Positions 21,101 through 32,617 of a stretch of 64,000 nt of DNA are shown piece by piece; position 1 is the first letter of the stretch; the number at the start of each line of letters is the position of its first letter. Under the pieces are notes generated by a model. The model did no database searches. It saw only the letters and a list, made by a program, of their open reading frames with translations, and was not told the origin of the DNA. This DNA is from Ornithodoros turicata (lineage: Eukaryota; Arthropoda; Arachnida; Ixodida; Argasidae): contig NC_088201.1 of NCBI RefSeq assembly GCF_037126465.1, forward strand, positions 189,808,031 through 189,872,030, in the 5' to 3' direction. Position numbers and translations under genes: made by a program.

Positions 21101-22159
21101 GCTCCTTCTTAATAAACCCAGCGTTATTCCCCCATTTAGCATGCGCGTTCTCCAGGGATGTGAGGATTATAATTTCCCATATGATTTCACCATAGTACAG
21201 GCTAGCCCACGGGTCCCGCCGTGGCAATCACCGCCATGTTTCAATAGCTCCCTGACTATGTTTAAGAAACAGAACACACCACCTGTTGTGCTCCAGCAGA
21301 AGTTTGAGTCCCTTAAAGAAAGTCTTGGGCAACAGAGAGCTTTTTACACTGACGGTTCCAAAACACGCACCTCAATCTCATGTGCAATGGTAACCGATGG
21401 ATTCACACAGTCATATCGTCTACCTTACGTGCTCTCAGTTTTTAATGCCGAAGTATACGGAATAATCCTCGCACTGAACTACATCTTAGAAAGTCACACC
21501 GAGTCATTTACACAGATTCTCTGAGCTCTTTTCAAGCAATAGGCAACATGGTGATGTCCAAAAACCTCATTGTGCAGAAGGCACAGTGCCTTGCTGGTAA
21601 GGTGATTAAAAAGGGTCTCCCTTTAACATTCTGCTGGGTACCCAGTCATGTGGGTATACCCGGGAATGAACTCGTTGATGCAGCTGCTACAGCTGCTCTT
21701 TCATCCGAGGTGAATCATTTTGATGCACCGTCCCAAGACCTCCGACCTACACTTATGAGGGCCATAAACAACAAATGGCAACAGCACTGGGATACGCTGT
21801 ACAGCAACAAACTTCATATAGTTAAGCCCACCATTGTAAAACAGACAGAAACTTTTAACCGTCGTCTTCACGAAGTTGTTTTTGCCAGGCTGAGGATTGG
21901 GCACACGCATTTGACCCACAGTCACCTCCTCCGCAATGAAGCGGCTCCGCATTGCATGAGATGCGACGAGACGAAATCAGTCCTTCACATGCTGATTACA
22001 TGTTCATCATACGACACACAGCGACTTCACCATTTTCACGAATTGTACACATACCATACACATCTACATCCCTCCATTTTGGTGGGGGATGAGGCTCTTT
22101 TACCGTTTGAACGTGTTTTTAACTTCTTTCAAGACATTGGTATTTTACCTGCATTGTAG
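18160..22159 (+). pseudogene. LINE D ORF2: endonuclease - reverse transcriptase - RNase H
   Basis: The endonuclease (18,235-18,900) starts NHFLQWNCRGLSSNLDD and has QETYL, SSGGVAIV, a changed GDFK (normally GDFN) and SEHFP. The RT lies in 19,500-20,350, with ASYRPTALTSCIGKTFERM, FFDLEKAYDTAW, PQGCVLS and the catalytic SLYVDDIQVSF. After the SINE comes the post-RT HKFLGVIVDRKLTFLPHF (20,660). The RNase H follows at about 21,340-21,700 with AFYTDGSK, FNAEVYGIILAL, the YTDSLSSFQAI segment (frameshifted) and CWVPSHVGIPGNELVDAA. It ends with CMRCDETKSVLHMLITC. The start ATG overlaps the ORF1 stop. A frameshift at about 19,656 and another near 21,520, plus the SINE, inactivate it; the domains are otherwise complete. 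Confidence 0.85.
20360..20571 (+). mobile_element. tRNA-derived SINE, 5'-truncated, inside LINE D ORF2
   Basis: This 212-bp insert is flanked by the 7-bp TSD cacatga (20,353-20,359 and 20,572-20,578). It carries an exact pol III B box, ggttcgaatcc (20,374-20,384), but the A box is missing, so it is 5'-truncated. The body runs gctgtgctgttaggggtttt... and ends in a (CAC)n tail. Removing it and one TSD restores the LINE frame FRFSHEKTVCVHFSRVT. It belongs to the same family as the SINE at 49,261-49,561. Its structure resembles tick tRNA-derived SINEs; I cannot name the family with certainty. Confidence 0.85.
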
Positions 22160-22330
22160 TTTTAGTTATTTGATTTTATGTCATTTGATACTCTAAATGT
22201 AAAGTTTTGTTTTACTAAATCGCTATACTTTTAGTTTGTACTTTTCCTACCATTGTCTTGGCCCATTATGGCCTTCGTTGCTTATGCGCCATGAAAACCC
22301 GAATCATCATCATCATCACCTTGGCGAGCC

Positions 22331-25300
22331 GGTCTGCCTCTTCATTTCCGGGTATGCCTTTGTGTGAAGGCACCCACTGGAAAGATATGAAGTGTTCTTC
22401 GGAGAGGAGCCTGCTGAGCTTGACACGGACTCTGGAAGCGATGGTGCACGTGTCGTACTTGTTGGCTATGCGAGAAAGAGCTCCTCTGAAGTCGCATAGG
22501 AGCTTTTGAGATGCTGTTGGGTCGTAAGGCTTCCAGAGCTTTAGAGATGGCGATGAGCTCGGCATCAGTTCAAGATAGCTTCCCTACGCTGGACTTCACC
22601 CAGGATACGTGAACAGCGGGGATGTCAAAAGCGGTGCCGATGACTCCTGTATAAGGGTCAATGGAAGCATCCGTGCAAACTTCAGTGAGCCCTGAATAGT
22701 CGTTTGCGATGCAGTCTGCAGCGAAATTCTGGGCAGCAATATCTGGAATGTCGTCCTTTCTGGAAACACCGTGGAGGCGGATGGAGATATGTAGGTCCCG
22801 GACGAGCCATAGGGCAAGGATCTGCGGCGGTTTAGGCAAAGAGCGAGCTAGGTTATAGAAGGTGAGGAGAGTGGAGCTGGAGCGACTGTGTGGCCGTCCC
22901 TGCAGCCGTTGGAGGAGGGCTCTACCAGCAGAGGTCTTGTTAAATCTGGCTAGTTGATTGCGAAAAGCTGGGTCACTTGTAGGCGTAGAGGGAGTGTAGC
23001 AGATTCCGCGTATAAGGCTTCGACGCGGGAGATATCAGGGAGTCCCATGGCGTAGCGCAAACCTAATATGTTAAGCCGTTCGATGGCTTCGAACGAAGAC
23101 TGGCAGGGATTGGCGTAAGGCAGGTCATTGAGAATCCTTGCTACGGTGGTAGCCACGTGAATATTGACTACAGTACGGATGGGGCATGTTGATGAGAGGG
23201 AAGACAGCTAGCGAAGAAGATTGACGGTGGAGACTTTGACTTGAGGCCGCTGGTGTAGGGTACCCAAGACAGGCGTGCGTCGAGAATGACACCAAGGAAT
23301 TGTGGCGCTTAGCTCTATGCAGAGGGGTGCCATCAAGCCGGATAGGAGAGGAGAGAGGCCAATTCCTTCCAGGTCGAAAAGTCATGAGTGCTGATTTCTC
23401 AGCAGAGAGAGTGAGTCATTGGTTTTGAACATAGTCAGCTGCTGGGTTAACTCCTTCCTGGATGGAGGGTATGCAGTTAAATCCACTGGCCCACAGGCAA
23501 CTGTCGTCTGCATATATGGAGCAGTGGAGTCGAGGAACGGTAGCAGGTAGAGCAGAGGGTAGGCTGACCATAACAATATTGAACAATAGTGGGCTTAAAC
23601 CACTCCCTTGTGAAAGGCAAAGACTTTGCCTCCTGGGGGTGCTTAGGGTGGAGCCCGGACGTACGCGCACTTGGCGATCAGTTAGAAAGTTGAAGATGTA
23701 TGTGGCTGCTTTGCCATCAACATGTAAGGCGGAGAGAGCACTCATAACCGAACTGATGGAGACACAGTCAAAAGCGGACTTGATGCCAAAAAATACCGCA
23801 GCAGTTTTTTGCTGTGTGGCGGCAGCGTGTTCAATGCTGGAGATGAAATCCAGAATGGCATCTTGGCAGCTAAGATGCCGGCGAAAACCTATGAGTTCGT
23901 TGGGCAGGAGCGAGTTCGCTTCAAGCTAACAGACTGTGATACGCCGATGCAACATTCTTCAAGTAGCTTAGAAAGGCAGGACGTAAGTGAGATAGGCCGG
24001 CATGAAGCAAGTTCAGATGCAGGTTTGCCTCTTTTGAGGATGGGAATGATGGTGACTTCTTTCCAATCGGGATGAGGGTAGCCAAGATCCCAGAAGTGGT
24101 TGAGGAAGCTCAAAAGACGGGGAAGTGCTGCTTCAGGCAAGTTACGAAGTGACTGGTTTGTGATGCCATCGGCATCAGGGGCTGACTTTGGTCCAAGATG
24201 GCTAATAGCAACACGAAGCTCAGGCAGTGTGAAAGGCATATCAAGTTCTCCTTGGCCAGAAGGTGGTGCAATAGTGACTGTTATGTCTCGTCCTGCATTG
24301 AAGAACACAACAAAGTCGTCAGCTAGTGCTTGAACTGAAGAGCCTCTGGCTAAAGCCAAAGTCTGAAAAGGGGAGTACGAAACACTGACCTAGAAGAGCT
24401 TTGGCTACACCCCACATCTTTCTTGCTGGTAGTTAGTAATAAGTAATTAGCATGGCGGCAGAGGACGGCGGAGATGCGGCGGCACACAGAATGCTTGTGA
24501 CCACTGTGGTGTTTACACAGAGTCCGTTGAGCCCTGTGACGGGCGGCGCACAGCTGCAGGTATTTGAGGTCAGGTTTATGTCCCTGAGGGGTAGCCACTG
24601 TAGTGAAGCTTGCCGAACGCAGGTCAGCACAGAAATCACTATTGGCAGGGGAGCGCTCAAGGGCTGTGCGGAAGAGGTCCCATTTCACGACTGTGTGGGG
24701 TCGATTTTTGCTGGATGCACTTGAAAGCGAGAGTTATGGTTATTGGATAATGATCACTGCCCCAGGTGTTGATGTTCGTCCTCCCATTGGGCAGGAATGT
24801 CAGGTGTATGCGCAGTAACGTCAACTCATCCGTGGTGGAGAAAAAAGGTAATTTCTCCTGTGTTGCCACGAGCAGTTCACACTCTTCGAATGCAGTGGAA
24901 AGGAGCACACCACGAGCGTCAGCATTGGGGGTGCCCCATAGCGGGTGGTGAGCTTTCAGGTCACCGCAGAGCAGGAGCTAACCAAGCAGGGCTGCGCGGG
25001 CTTTCTGTAGGAAGTTCTTAGGCATCTTGTGCGGGAGGGGGCATAAGTACACAGAAGCAATTGTCACATCCCTGTTTCCGAAACGTGTTTTGACAGCGAC
25101 GATTTCTGCAGTCGATGAGCAGAGATGGCTGGTAGGGATTTGGTACTGAGGTAGCGATTTGTCAACAAACAGGGCCACGTCGCCATGAGGCGTGGTAGGA
25201 ATAGCAGGAGCAGTGTATTTGAGGAAGCCAGGCAAACCAGCACCATCGTGGATGTTGCACTCCTGTAGCGCGATGGCGCTGAAACGAGTCTTTTTTAGCT

Positions 25301-25352
25301 GCTGCTGAAGCTCAGCAAGTCTTGGCCTAAGGCCAGGTGAGTTCCAGGTCAA
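22331..25352 (-). pseudogene. LINE E ORF2: endonuclease - reverse transcriptase - RNase H (N-terminal and central)
   Basis: On the minus strand the endonuclease starts at MTWNSPGLRPRLAELQQQL, with IALQECN. It continues in other frames through LLCGDLKAHHPLWGTPNAD (about 24,970) and WGSDHYPITI (about 24,740). RT parts are WKEVTIIPILKRGKPASELA (24,070) and CRPISLTSCLSKLLEECC, then SQGSGLSPLLFNIVM (23,600) and the catalytic YADDSCLW (23,510). RNase H parts are VCTDASIDPYTGVIGTAFDI (22,680), TDAELIAISKALEAL (22,560) and FQWVPSHKGIPGNEEADRLA (22,380-22,320). Numerous indels and stops make it a pseudogene. It ends in the LINE D insertion and resumes at 16,395. Confidence 0.8.
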
Positions 25353-25481
25353 ATGGGTAGGTAGCAGCAGGAGGAGAGAAAGCCGTTGCAGTGTTCGTGG
25401 GGCGTGTAGCCCCGTGGGTTGACACGGAATAGCAGCACCACCAGGTAGAGGGCGCGTTGTACGCCAAGGAGGTGATTTGTG

Positions 25482-27289
25482 TTACATGGTGGTTTGACAG
25501 ATCGCAGTAGGCTGCAGAAGGCCTAAGGGGAGCGTGGGCTTATTTGCGTAGAACAGAACGAAGACAGCAAATGTAACACAGGCCAGCTCAAGGCTTGCAA
25601 GTAGCGAAAGGAAGGTGCGGACGCCCTGTGGGAGCCAGTCACAAGAAGCCAGCTTGCAGATAGACTGGAAGGCCAATTTGGCTAAGTCAGCGAGGGTGAA
25701 TGGTTGGGCAGGCGCTGATGTGGGAGTCGAGTTCATCGGAGGCACAACAGGGGTGGGAGAGTTCACATCACATGAGGAGGCTGATGGTCGCAAGCAGCAG
25801 CTTGTTGGGAAGGGGCAACATCTTGTGGCGGAGGGGGAAGAGTCTCCTGGACGGCTGCGTTCTGAGATGGCGGAGGTTTGTAACCTAGGAGGGAAGATGG
25901 CGTGGGCACAATCGGAGTGGTGAGACCGCTAGAATGAACATGGTTACGGACGACTTCGCTGTAGGACCGTCGAGGCGACACAAGACCAACATGTCCTGTT
26001 GGAGAGACAGGTGAAGTGAACAAAAACAGAGTCACTAAGGGTATTCGGGTTGCACGTTGCTGAATCACGGGCTGGATTATCTTAGGTGCAGCCTTGGGCG
26101 GAGAGACTGTTCGGCGTTAGTGGAACAGTCTGCGTAGAAGTAACGACTGAGGTGGTGTTGGTCCTGAGGTCCTGAGGGGAGTTGAGAGCAGCTTTGTTGG
26201 CTTTCGAGGGCTTTGACTGACGTTTGTGAGCAGCCCGCATGGCAGCGCGGACGTAGACATTGTTCTTGACACTATGGCGGGCAATTTCGGTGGCCCGCTG
26301 TTTGGTAGGACAAGCAGGGTCGGTAGCAGGGTGCGCAGCCTGACAGTTGGCGTACGTGGCACTTTCCACACACTCGCTGCTGGGATGAGCACCAGAACAC
26401 TTGGAGCACACCTGAGCACGGCGACGCATGGAAGCAAGGTGACCGAAAGCACAGCACTTCAGGCACGGTTGAGCCTTTGCTTTGAAAGGCGACACAAATA
26501 ACTTGGCACGCCCAATATGGACAAACTTGGGCAGAGGCCCTCGCACAAACGTGATTTTCACTAGTGCACTGCTGGCACCAAGGCGAAGCACATAAGAAAA
26601 GGGCACTGTTGACACGGTCGCGGCACGGATGGCACGATCACTCAGTTTGGTATCACTGACGCGGATAATTCCATGCACAGCATTCTTTCCGACGGGGGAG
26701 AAGACTTTAACAGGCATCGAGCACAGCCCCTTGAGAGCGAGGAACTTGTTAGCTCCTCTGATGGTCTTGGCATCAGCTGCGACGATGTTTTTCTGGCTAT
26801 TGATGCGGAATTCTTGAAGGTCATTAGGAGCCTCAGACTCCAGGATACGCTCAAGTTTCCTCAGCTGAAGAGAAACGACACGGTCTTTGCTGGAGCATGG
26901 ACGGAAAAGGACAGTGAGCGAAGAATCCGGCTGGTGAGAGCTCCGCACAGACGAGGCGTCAGACTTGTCATCACGCCGGTTGGGATCTTGCGAAGCAGGT
27001 TCGTCGACGGTTGAATCTTCTTCCGAAGAATCGGAACTCCCGAAAGAGTTGTCCGGGTCAGATACATGCGAAGAGTCGTTGATAGCACTGTCCACTTCGA
27101 AAGCATTCGAAGACATGGAGTGAAGATAGTCTCCTTCAATGAAGGAGGTGTTGAGCAGCAGTTGGTTGTCAAAATGAACACGATCGAAGAGCTGGGCGTT
27201 CTCTTTGAGGTCCGACTCTTCGACCTGGTTCAATGATGCATCGCCGTCGTTGACGGAAGCTTGTTCTGGAGTGCTGACACACGCCATAC
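25482..27289 (-). pseudogene. LINE E ORF1 (gag-like)
   Basis: An open frame of 532 codons runs 27,680-26,082, but the likely start is the internal MACVSTPEQASVNDGDASL (about 27,285) after the 5' UTR. An acidic Ser-rich N-terminal part is followed by an RRM-like region (FRINSQKNIVAADAKTIRGA, VRGPLPKFVHIG). Knuckles follow: CLKCCAFGHLASM (last Cys lost), CSKCSGAHPSSEC and the altered YANCQAAHPATDPACP. After frameshifts near 26,080 and 25,790, the C-terminal gag tail LADLAKLAFQSICKL and LASLELACVTFAVFVLF is found at 25,482-25,793. The role is presumed RNA packaging. At least two frameshifts are present. Confidence 0.7.
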
Positions 27290-27436
27290 CGCAGAGAAAC
27301 AGCTGGTAATTGCCAACAAGAGGAGTGTGGCGCCATATACTATGGTGGCGGCGAAGTGCACAGAAACTTGAAACACACGTGGAAGCTTTCCACGCACGAT
27401 AAACGCTAAAAAAAACAGGCAAAAGAGAGCAGAAAA

Positions 27437-27733
27437 GGTAATCCGGACGGTATGCGAAGCTACTTCTTGCACCACACACCATCAGACACACACTATAGCA
27501 GTGAAAACACCGAAAAAGCGGGAAAAAGCGGATTAGGCTTAGCCCACGTGGTCTTCCTCGCCGCACAAACTTCCCTCTACCGCGATCGAGACGACACCGA
27601 ACCAACGAATTCTTGAGCGGAAAGGTAATCCGGATGGTCTGCGAGGCTACTTCTTGCAGCACACACCACCAAACATACACTACAGCAGTGTAAACACCGA
27701 GAAAACTAAAAAAACGCTCACGTGGTCTTCCGC
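27437..27733 (-). repeat. Tandem 5' UTR units of LINE E (184-bp period)
   Basis: The plus-strand segment aaaggtaatccggacggt (27,437 on) recurs at 27,621 as aaaggtaatccggatggt. Similarity continues for about 85 bp. A second shared word, cacgtggtcttcc, occurs at about 27,543 and 27,719. The period is about 184 bp, and roughly 1.6 units are present before the CACTA TIR cuts the array. Tandem 5' UTR monomers with promoter activity are known in some LINEs. Confidence 0.7.
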
Positions 27734-27849
27734 TACACTGTAAAAAAATTCACCGTAGAAAAAACGGGCAACGCCTGGCAACAATGCTGCCAAGTTCTGC
27801 CCGTTTCTTCTATGGTGCCCCGTAAAAAGTGTCGGCCGTTAAAATGACG

Positions 27850-28690
27850 GTATCGACTTGTTTTTTTGTTCTTACTTCTGTCTCAAAGTCTGCTCAGTTA
27901 TGATTCTAGTACCCCTTTCTATCTCGTGATATAAAACACGGTTATGTCCCCACTTTCCTGGAACGCAACTCTAGACAAGATCATGACCACAGTATGGGTA
28001 TGTCCAACATACACAATATTTGAAAACCTACCTCGTCTGTGAGCAGATGTGTCGTAAACATGCCCCTGCTTCAAGAAACGTTCGGAAGATGCTGCAGGTG
28101 AAGTAGCAGTTTCAAACACAATATGACTGCACCACGATATTAACTTACCTGCTTAAAACAAAAAAGAAGGGAGCTGATACCAACACGTTGCACCGTCCTC
28201 ATGATAAAGAATGCTGCAAGAAAAACACTTCATTATGACCAAGATACCAACGCAAGAATTAACACTTACAGTTACCATGCTTAAATCATATACGGAAAAT
28301 ATCCACGTACGCATTGCACTACAAAAAATAAGCATTGAGCGTTTTGGAAGAAAAATAGTTCATTGGTGATCAAGCCATTTATTTACACCTAACAATAGTC
28401 AATTCAACAGATACTTAAATTTACCTTTGCTATAACAAAAAGAAACGACAAAAAACTGCACAATCGACCTGCTTCTATCGAGCTGTGTGAAAATCTGATA
28501 AGAAAAAAAAAAGACACGTCATTTTTTGTCAAAACAGAATGGCGCTTTCCACATACCCCAGTCAAAAAGCGCAAATTAAAAAATGTTGACAGGAACATGG
28601 TACAAAAGTGTTTAATGTGCCCGTGAAAGGCCTGCAATAAACGTTCATTCCTGTTACTATATAAAAACAGGAATATATATCAATATTTAC
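27850..28690. other. No gene recognised; 3' non-coding part of the CACTA element
   Basis: This is AT-rich sequence with no motif-bearing ORF. It lies between the subterminal repeats at the left end and the last candidate exon. Confidence 0.4.
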
Positions 28691-28699
28691 CTTGAAGTA

Positions 28700-28927
28700 T
28701 TACAGGTTCCATTCGAAACGTGAAAGCCTGTCCACAAGTTGGATCACCTTTTTATTGACGGCTGTTCGTGGTCGCTTCTCTGCTCTGTAGCCCCTGTCTG
28801 GGTTGATTCCAAGAAATGTCCTGCAATTCCAGTAATGTGGGGATACATGAAATACACGTGGACCCGGTTTCAGCAACACTAACTTTTCAAACAAGATCAA
28901 TGATGCCCTATGCCTGAGGTTCGCCAT
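28700..28927 (-). CDS. Possible further exon of the CACTA accessory gene
   Basis: This is a minus-strand ORF of 75 codons, reading FEKLVLLKPGPRVFHVSPHY and then NCRTFLGINPDRGYRAEKRP and TAVNKKVIQLVDRLSRFEW. Its composition is protein-like and its orientation matches the other CACTA exons. A splice-acceptor-like cag precedes it (aacctcag). I do not recognise a domain. Confidence 0.3.
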   Translation of the reverse strand: MANLRHRASLILFEKLVLLKPGPRVFHVSPHYWNCRTFLGINPDRGYRAEKRPRTAVNKKVIQLVDRLSRFEWNL

Positions 28928-29617
28928 CAGCTCATTTTAGGAACATTAGTTAGTAATTTAATGTGCACCCAAGTATCCTTAGCTGCTATGGCGCAAGAGC
29001 TGAGTGGTCATTCCCGACCCAAACCTTAGATTAGATGTCACCCAACATTGGCAGAATAAGGTCATAGGTTAGCATTACAAGTCTGATGGTTTACCGTTGC
29101 ACGAATTATAGAAATGCCCGCGTTTCTTCAGCATACACAACATCAAAGGTATAATGAAGGGCGAACCAGAACCCAAGTTCCGTAATGTACTGTGGCACGT
29201 GATGCGCTATGGCTAGTTGGTCCACAGTTATCATGAACGATGTGGCGCACCAGGGGGAGTCACCTGCAATATGTAAAAGCATCTAAAGTTAGCACTGATA
29301 GAATATATATGCAAAATGTTTGAATGAAACTCAAACCACATTTGGCATGCCACCAATATTGTATACATTCCAAAAATTTATCTTCCCAAGAGCAATAATC
29401 CGTCGAGTGGCTGGAAGTGCAGACAGCTCGACATCAAGGGGCTGTGCAGAACTCCTGCAAATATTTGTTATTGCATTTAATGCATACAAGTACACTGTTA
29501 TCATCACTCCTGTCCTTGAGGTCAAAAAAAGTGCGAGGAGACCTCAAATTAACCTATATAGATATTATATTATATATATAGATATTCATACACAAGTCGT
29601 GTCACATGTGAAACTTA

Positions 29618-31850
29618 CACTACGAACAATCAGGACACCATCTTCGGCCTCATCCAGGTAGTGCAGCAGGAGGAGGGTCACCGCAAGTGCTTCACTCTGA
29701 GCAGCTGGACTTGGTGCTTCCTGTTGCTCTAGCAGTATTCGTGCAACAGTGTCTGTTTTCTGTGACTCTTTCTTGGAGAAGTTCAGTACGTTGGCTCCTT
29801 TCTCACTCAGAGATATAGGGAGCACGCGCCCTATATCTACGCCTACAAGTAGTTGGAAGTAGTGATGGGCAAGTCAGTTCACTTTTGTGAACTAGTTCAT
29901 TTAGTTCAGTTCACTTCACTGAACTGTCTAAAAGAATAGTTCATTCGTTCACCTGTTCGCAATTAAACACAATCCAGTAATATATAGTCCCAAACTTTAA
30001 AGTGGCTCGACCAAGAGCGAGGTACAACAAAATGATCTTGCAATTCAGTTTTCCAAAGGTTCGAGCACATCAACATAACAAACGCAATCTTTTAGGTCGC
30101 TTTTTTATTTTGCTTGAATTTTCTACGTATATTTTTAACGAGAAAAGTAATGCACAGAACAATATGCAATGTGCCGTTGTCGTTCAATGTTACAATCTTG
30201 TTTTTCTGATCACTTACGGCTGCTTGCTGCGAGCTTGAGAACACAGAAGTGTGATAGAGTAACTCCAGTTTCAACTCATTTCATTCAAATGTGTGAGAGA
30301 GCTTGAAGAAAAGTACAACGTCTAGCGTTGTGGAGAAAAAATTGGGAAGTTTGCAGTGTATTGCTGCGAAAATATCGTGACCGATCCAGAGCGTGCCAGC
30401 CAGAAGCAGTCAGCCCGAAGTGAGAACAACGGCGCCAGTAGCAGTTCACAACTGCCAGGGGGAGTTCAGCGCATCTCAGCGCGAAACATCTAAAAGATTG
30501 ACTCTTCTTCAGCGTTCGTCGTTCATATAGTTCACTTGCCCAAAGTACTTCACTCCATACGGCGTTCAAAGCCGCTCTCCTTCCCCTCCTTCCCCGCGCC
30601 GCCCGCGCTGTTCCTCAAGCGCATGCGCTGTGGACGAGCAAAAGCTCTGACATGCAACGGCAGGCCCGCGAGTACTTCAAAACGACCCGCGGCATCGTTT
30701 AGTTCTTTAGTTCATCCAGTTCAATACCTTCACACCTTCATACAGTCCACTAGAGCGCAGCGTCACAGCCACTCAAGGCCACAGCGTTTCGCACAACACT
30801 CGTATGCACAGTGGCCACAGTGGTGTTCTCCCGCCCGCCCCTCTTCTTGCGCGCATGCGCTTTGTTAGTTTTACAAAACGTTCATAGATGGCGCAGATGT
30901 GAGACTAGCTTCAGTGACTAGCGTATCAAAGCGTATATGTTGTGTGTGTCTGAGAGGCCCAAATGAACTGAACTGCGAAACTAATGTTTTCCTTGTTGTT
31001 GGACTAGTTCGTTCAGTTCACCCGAATGACTAGTTCAATTTGAAGGGTTCGTCCACGAACGACACATCACTAGTTGGAAGTGCGTAAACTTTCCTTCTGG
31101 TGTGAACAAATACTTCCACTCCGACATAAGTTCACGCGTCGTCAGTTTTGGCTTGATCATTTTGCGCTGCAGTGGGTAAGTGGACTTACGTTCTTGAATG
31201 ACTTTGTGCCCCTCGCCTTCACTGTTTGTGTACCAAGATTTTAGAATATCTTTTTTTTTTCTACCATACGCTCTTCATCAACTTCTTCAGTTGAAGCATC
31301 CCTGATGCAACCATACGGGCCTGATTTTTTCTGGCGTCCTTTTGTTTCGGGTGTGTCACCCCTCGAACGGGTACAGTTCTCGGTTCCAAAAACAAGTTGG
31401 TTAAGCAGGGAGTCGTGCCCTGTGCCGACTACTGTGCCATCAAAAGCGTCCTGCAAGGATGATGGGTACTGTTGCACAATTCGACGAGCAATAATTTCGT
31501 AGTGCTTTCTCAAGGGGCGCTCACACATTATCATGGCATGAGTGACTATTATTCTGATCATTTCCCGCCGTAATCTACTTGAAGGGCGCTCCTTTTTCTT
31601 CAAAGCTAACATTCGAGCAGGAGGCATGCTGTTCCATGGAACGTGGAAATTCACGGCCCAATTTGGGTCAGTGTTGGAAGCAGTAACATTTGTTGAAGCT
31701 GCTTGTTCCGGAGATACTGAAGGGGTTTGACATTGTTGCTGCTGAGTGAGGTTGATTGACAAGCTTGGTGCAGGGAGAGAAGTGGTGGAGCCGGACTCCA
31801 GAGTGCTTGTAGATGAATTTGCCTCTGTAGCACAGTTGTCGTCTGCCCTG
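29618..31850 (-). pseudogene. CACTA accessory gene, main exon, interrupted by a hAT element
   Basis: The minus-strand coding sequence runs from about 31,850 down. It includes VNFHVPWNSMPPARMLALKK, RREMIRIIVTHAMIMCERPL, then QYPSSLQDAFDGTVVGTGHD and SLLNQLVFGTENCTR, a segment I associate with the second gene of metazoan EnSpm elements. A frameshift lies in the A-run near 31,250-31,260. After it the frame continues KDILKSWYTNSEGEG and VIQERKSTYPLQRKMIKPKL and ELMSEWKYLFTPEGKFTHF, to the hAT insertion (29,860-31,072). It resumes exactly after one TSD as QLLVGVDIGRVLPISLSEKG. A GT donor-like word follows near 29,618. The function of this protein is unknown to me. Confidence 0.6.
29860..31072. mobile_element. 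Non-autonomous hAT element (1,213 bp) inside the CACTA element
   Basis: The ends are TAGTGATGGGCAAG (left) and, read inwards from the right, TAGTGATGTGTCG. They are flanked by perfect 8-bp TSDs gttggaag (29,852-29,859 and 31,073-31,080). 8-bp TSDs and a (C/T)A(G)TGATG start are typical of hAT. Subterminal repeats of gttca/tgaac words (agttcacttttgtgaac, cagttcacttcactgaac) fill both ends. There is no transposase ORF. Removal with one TSD restores the CACTA accessory reading frame. Confidence 0.9.
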
Positions 31851-32617
31851 CAGGAATTTTCAGTGTAAACATTTATTAGAAATGGATAGCTATGCCGACT
31901 TGCTCTCTACAATACACTGCCTACAGCCATATAATGTGACCCCTTTCACAAAACGATTACTGTATTGTCGTTAAAGTGTAGGAAGGCGTTGCAAGATTGG
32001 GATATTAGGGGCATGTGCAAGGGGAGAGCATTTTCAGATAATTCATTTTTAAATTTTTTCACAGTTTGACACATTGAGCAGAGAGCCTCCCGCGTAGACA
32101 AATGAGAGGTTTGGTATTTAGGGCAATACTTACATCAGAAATTCAAAAATGCTGCAAAACGGGTACGAAGTCTACTGGATGACAAAGCGCACACTTCTTC
32201 TTGACAGGGAGCATTGAACATGAGAGAACTGATGTTCTGAGGCTGTAACAACATAGAAGGACACGTTTGCAAAGGCATCTGACACGCTGCAAGAACAGTG
32301 AAAAACAAAAAACATGCAGAAAAGGTTGAATTGCTGTAGAATCAGCAATCCACTACCAGTGGACGCATTCAGTTTGAATATATCCACTTACAAAAACACT
32401 AAATGCAAATGCTTTTCAACTGTTTCTTGTTTGCAGTGAGAGCTACTTCTTACTTATCGCAAACTTTCGAAGATGCATAAAGGCCGTAATTGTGCAACAT
32501 ACGGTTTATGAAGCATGACACGTCAATGACAGGACATCAAACATAATATTTTGAACACTTCGACACATGCACAACTTTTATAAGGAATTTCAGTACATAC
32601 TGCAAAAGTTATAGATT

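Larger units (their letters stand above)
16396..22318 (+). mobile_element. I-clade LINE D, full length, inserted in LINE E
   Basis: This is a 5.9-kb element including a 219-bp SINE insertion (212 bp plus a 7-bp TSD). It is flanked by the 12-bp TSD ccttggcgagcc (16,384-16,395 and 22,319-22,330). The order is: 5' UTR (16,396 to about 16,900), ORF1 gag (about 16,930-18,163), ORF2 endonuclease-RT-RNase H (18,160-22,159), a short 3' UTR, and a tail reading aatcatcatcatcatcacc. A complete 5' end and an ATC tail are typical of I-type target-primed insertion. ORF1 has two stops. ORF2 has a one-base shift near 19,656, a SINE at 20,360 and another shift near 21,520. Confidence 0.9.
22319..27733 (-). 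mobile_element. I-clade LINE E, 5' and central part
   Basis: This minus-strand LINE has 5' UTR tandem units (27,437-27,733), ORF1 (about 25,482-27,289) and ORF2 from 25,352 into the RNase H, where LINE D interrupts it. The 3' part is at 15,973-16,395. It is related to LINE B. Many small frameshifts show that it is older than LINE D. The 5' end abuts the left TIR of the CACTA element at 27,736, so the true end may be lost. Confidence 0.8.

Noticed and set aside
30536..30868. 110-codon ORF inside the hAT element as a transposase
   Set aside because: No hAT motif, biased composition, and it lies in GC-rich filler of a non-autonomous element.
31166..31190. A 23-bp intron in the CACTA second gene (gtaagt...ctgcag)
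   Set aside because: Too short for an intron, and the frame is open straight through (VIQERKSTYPLQRKM).
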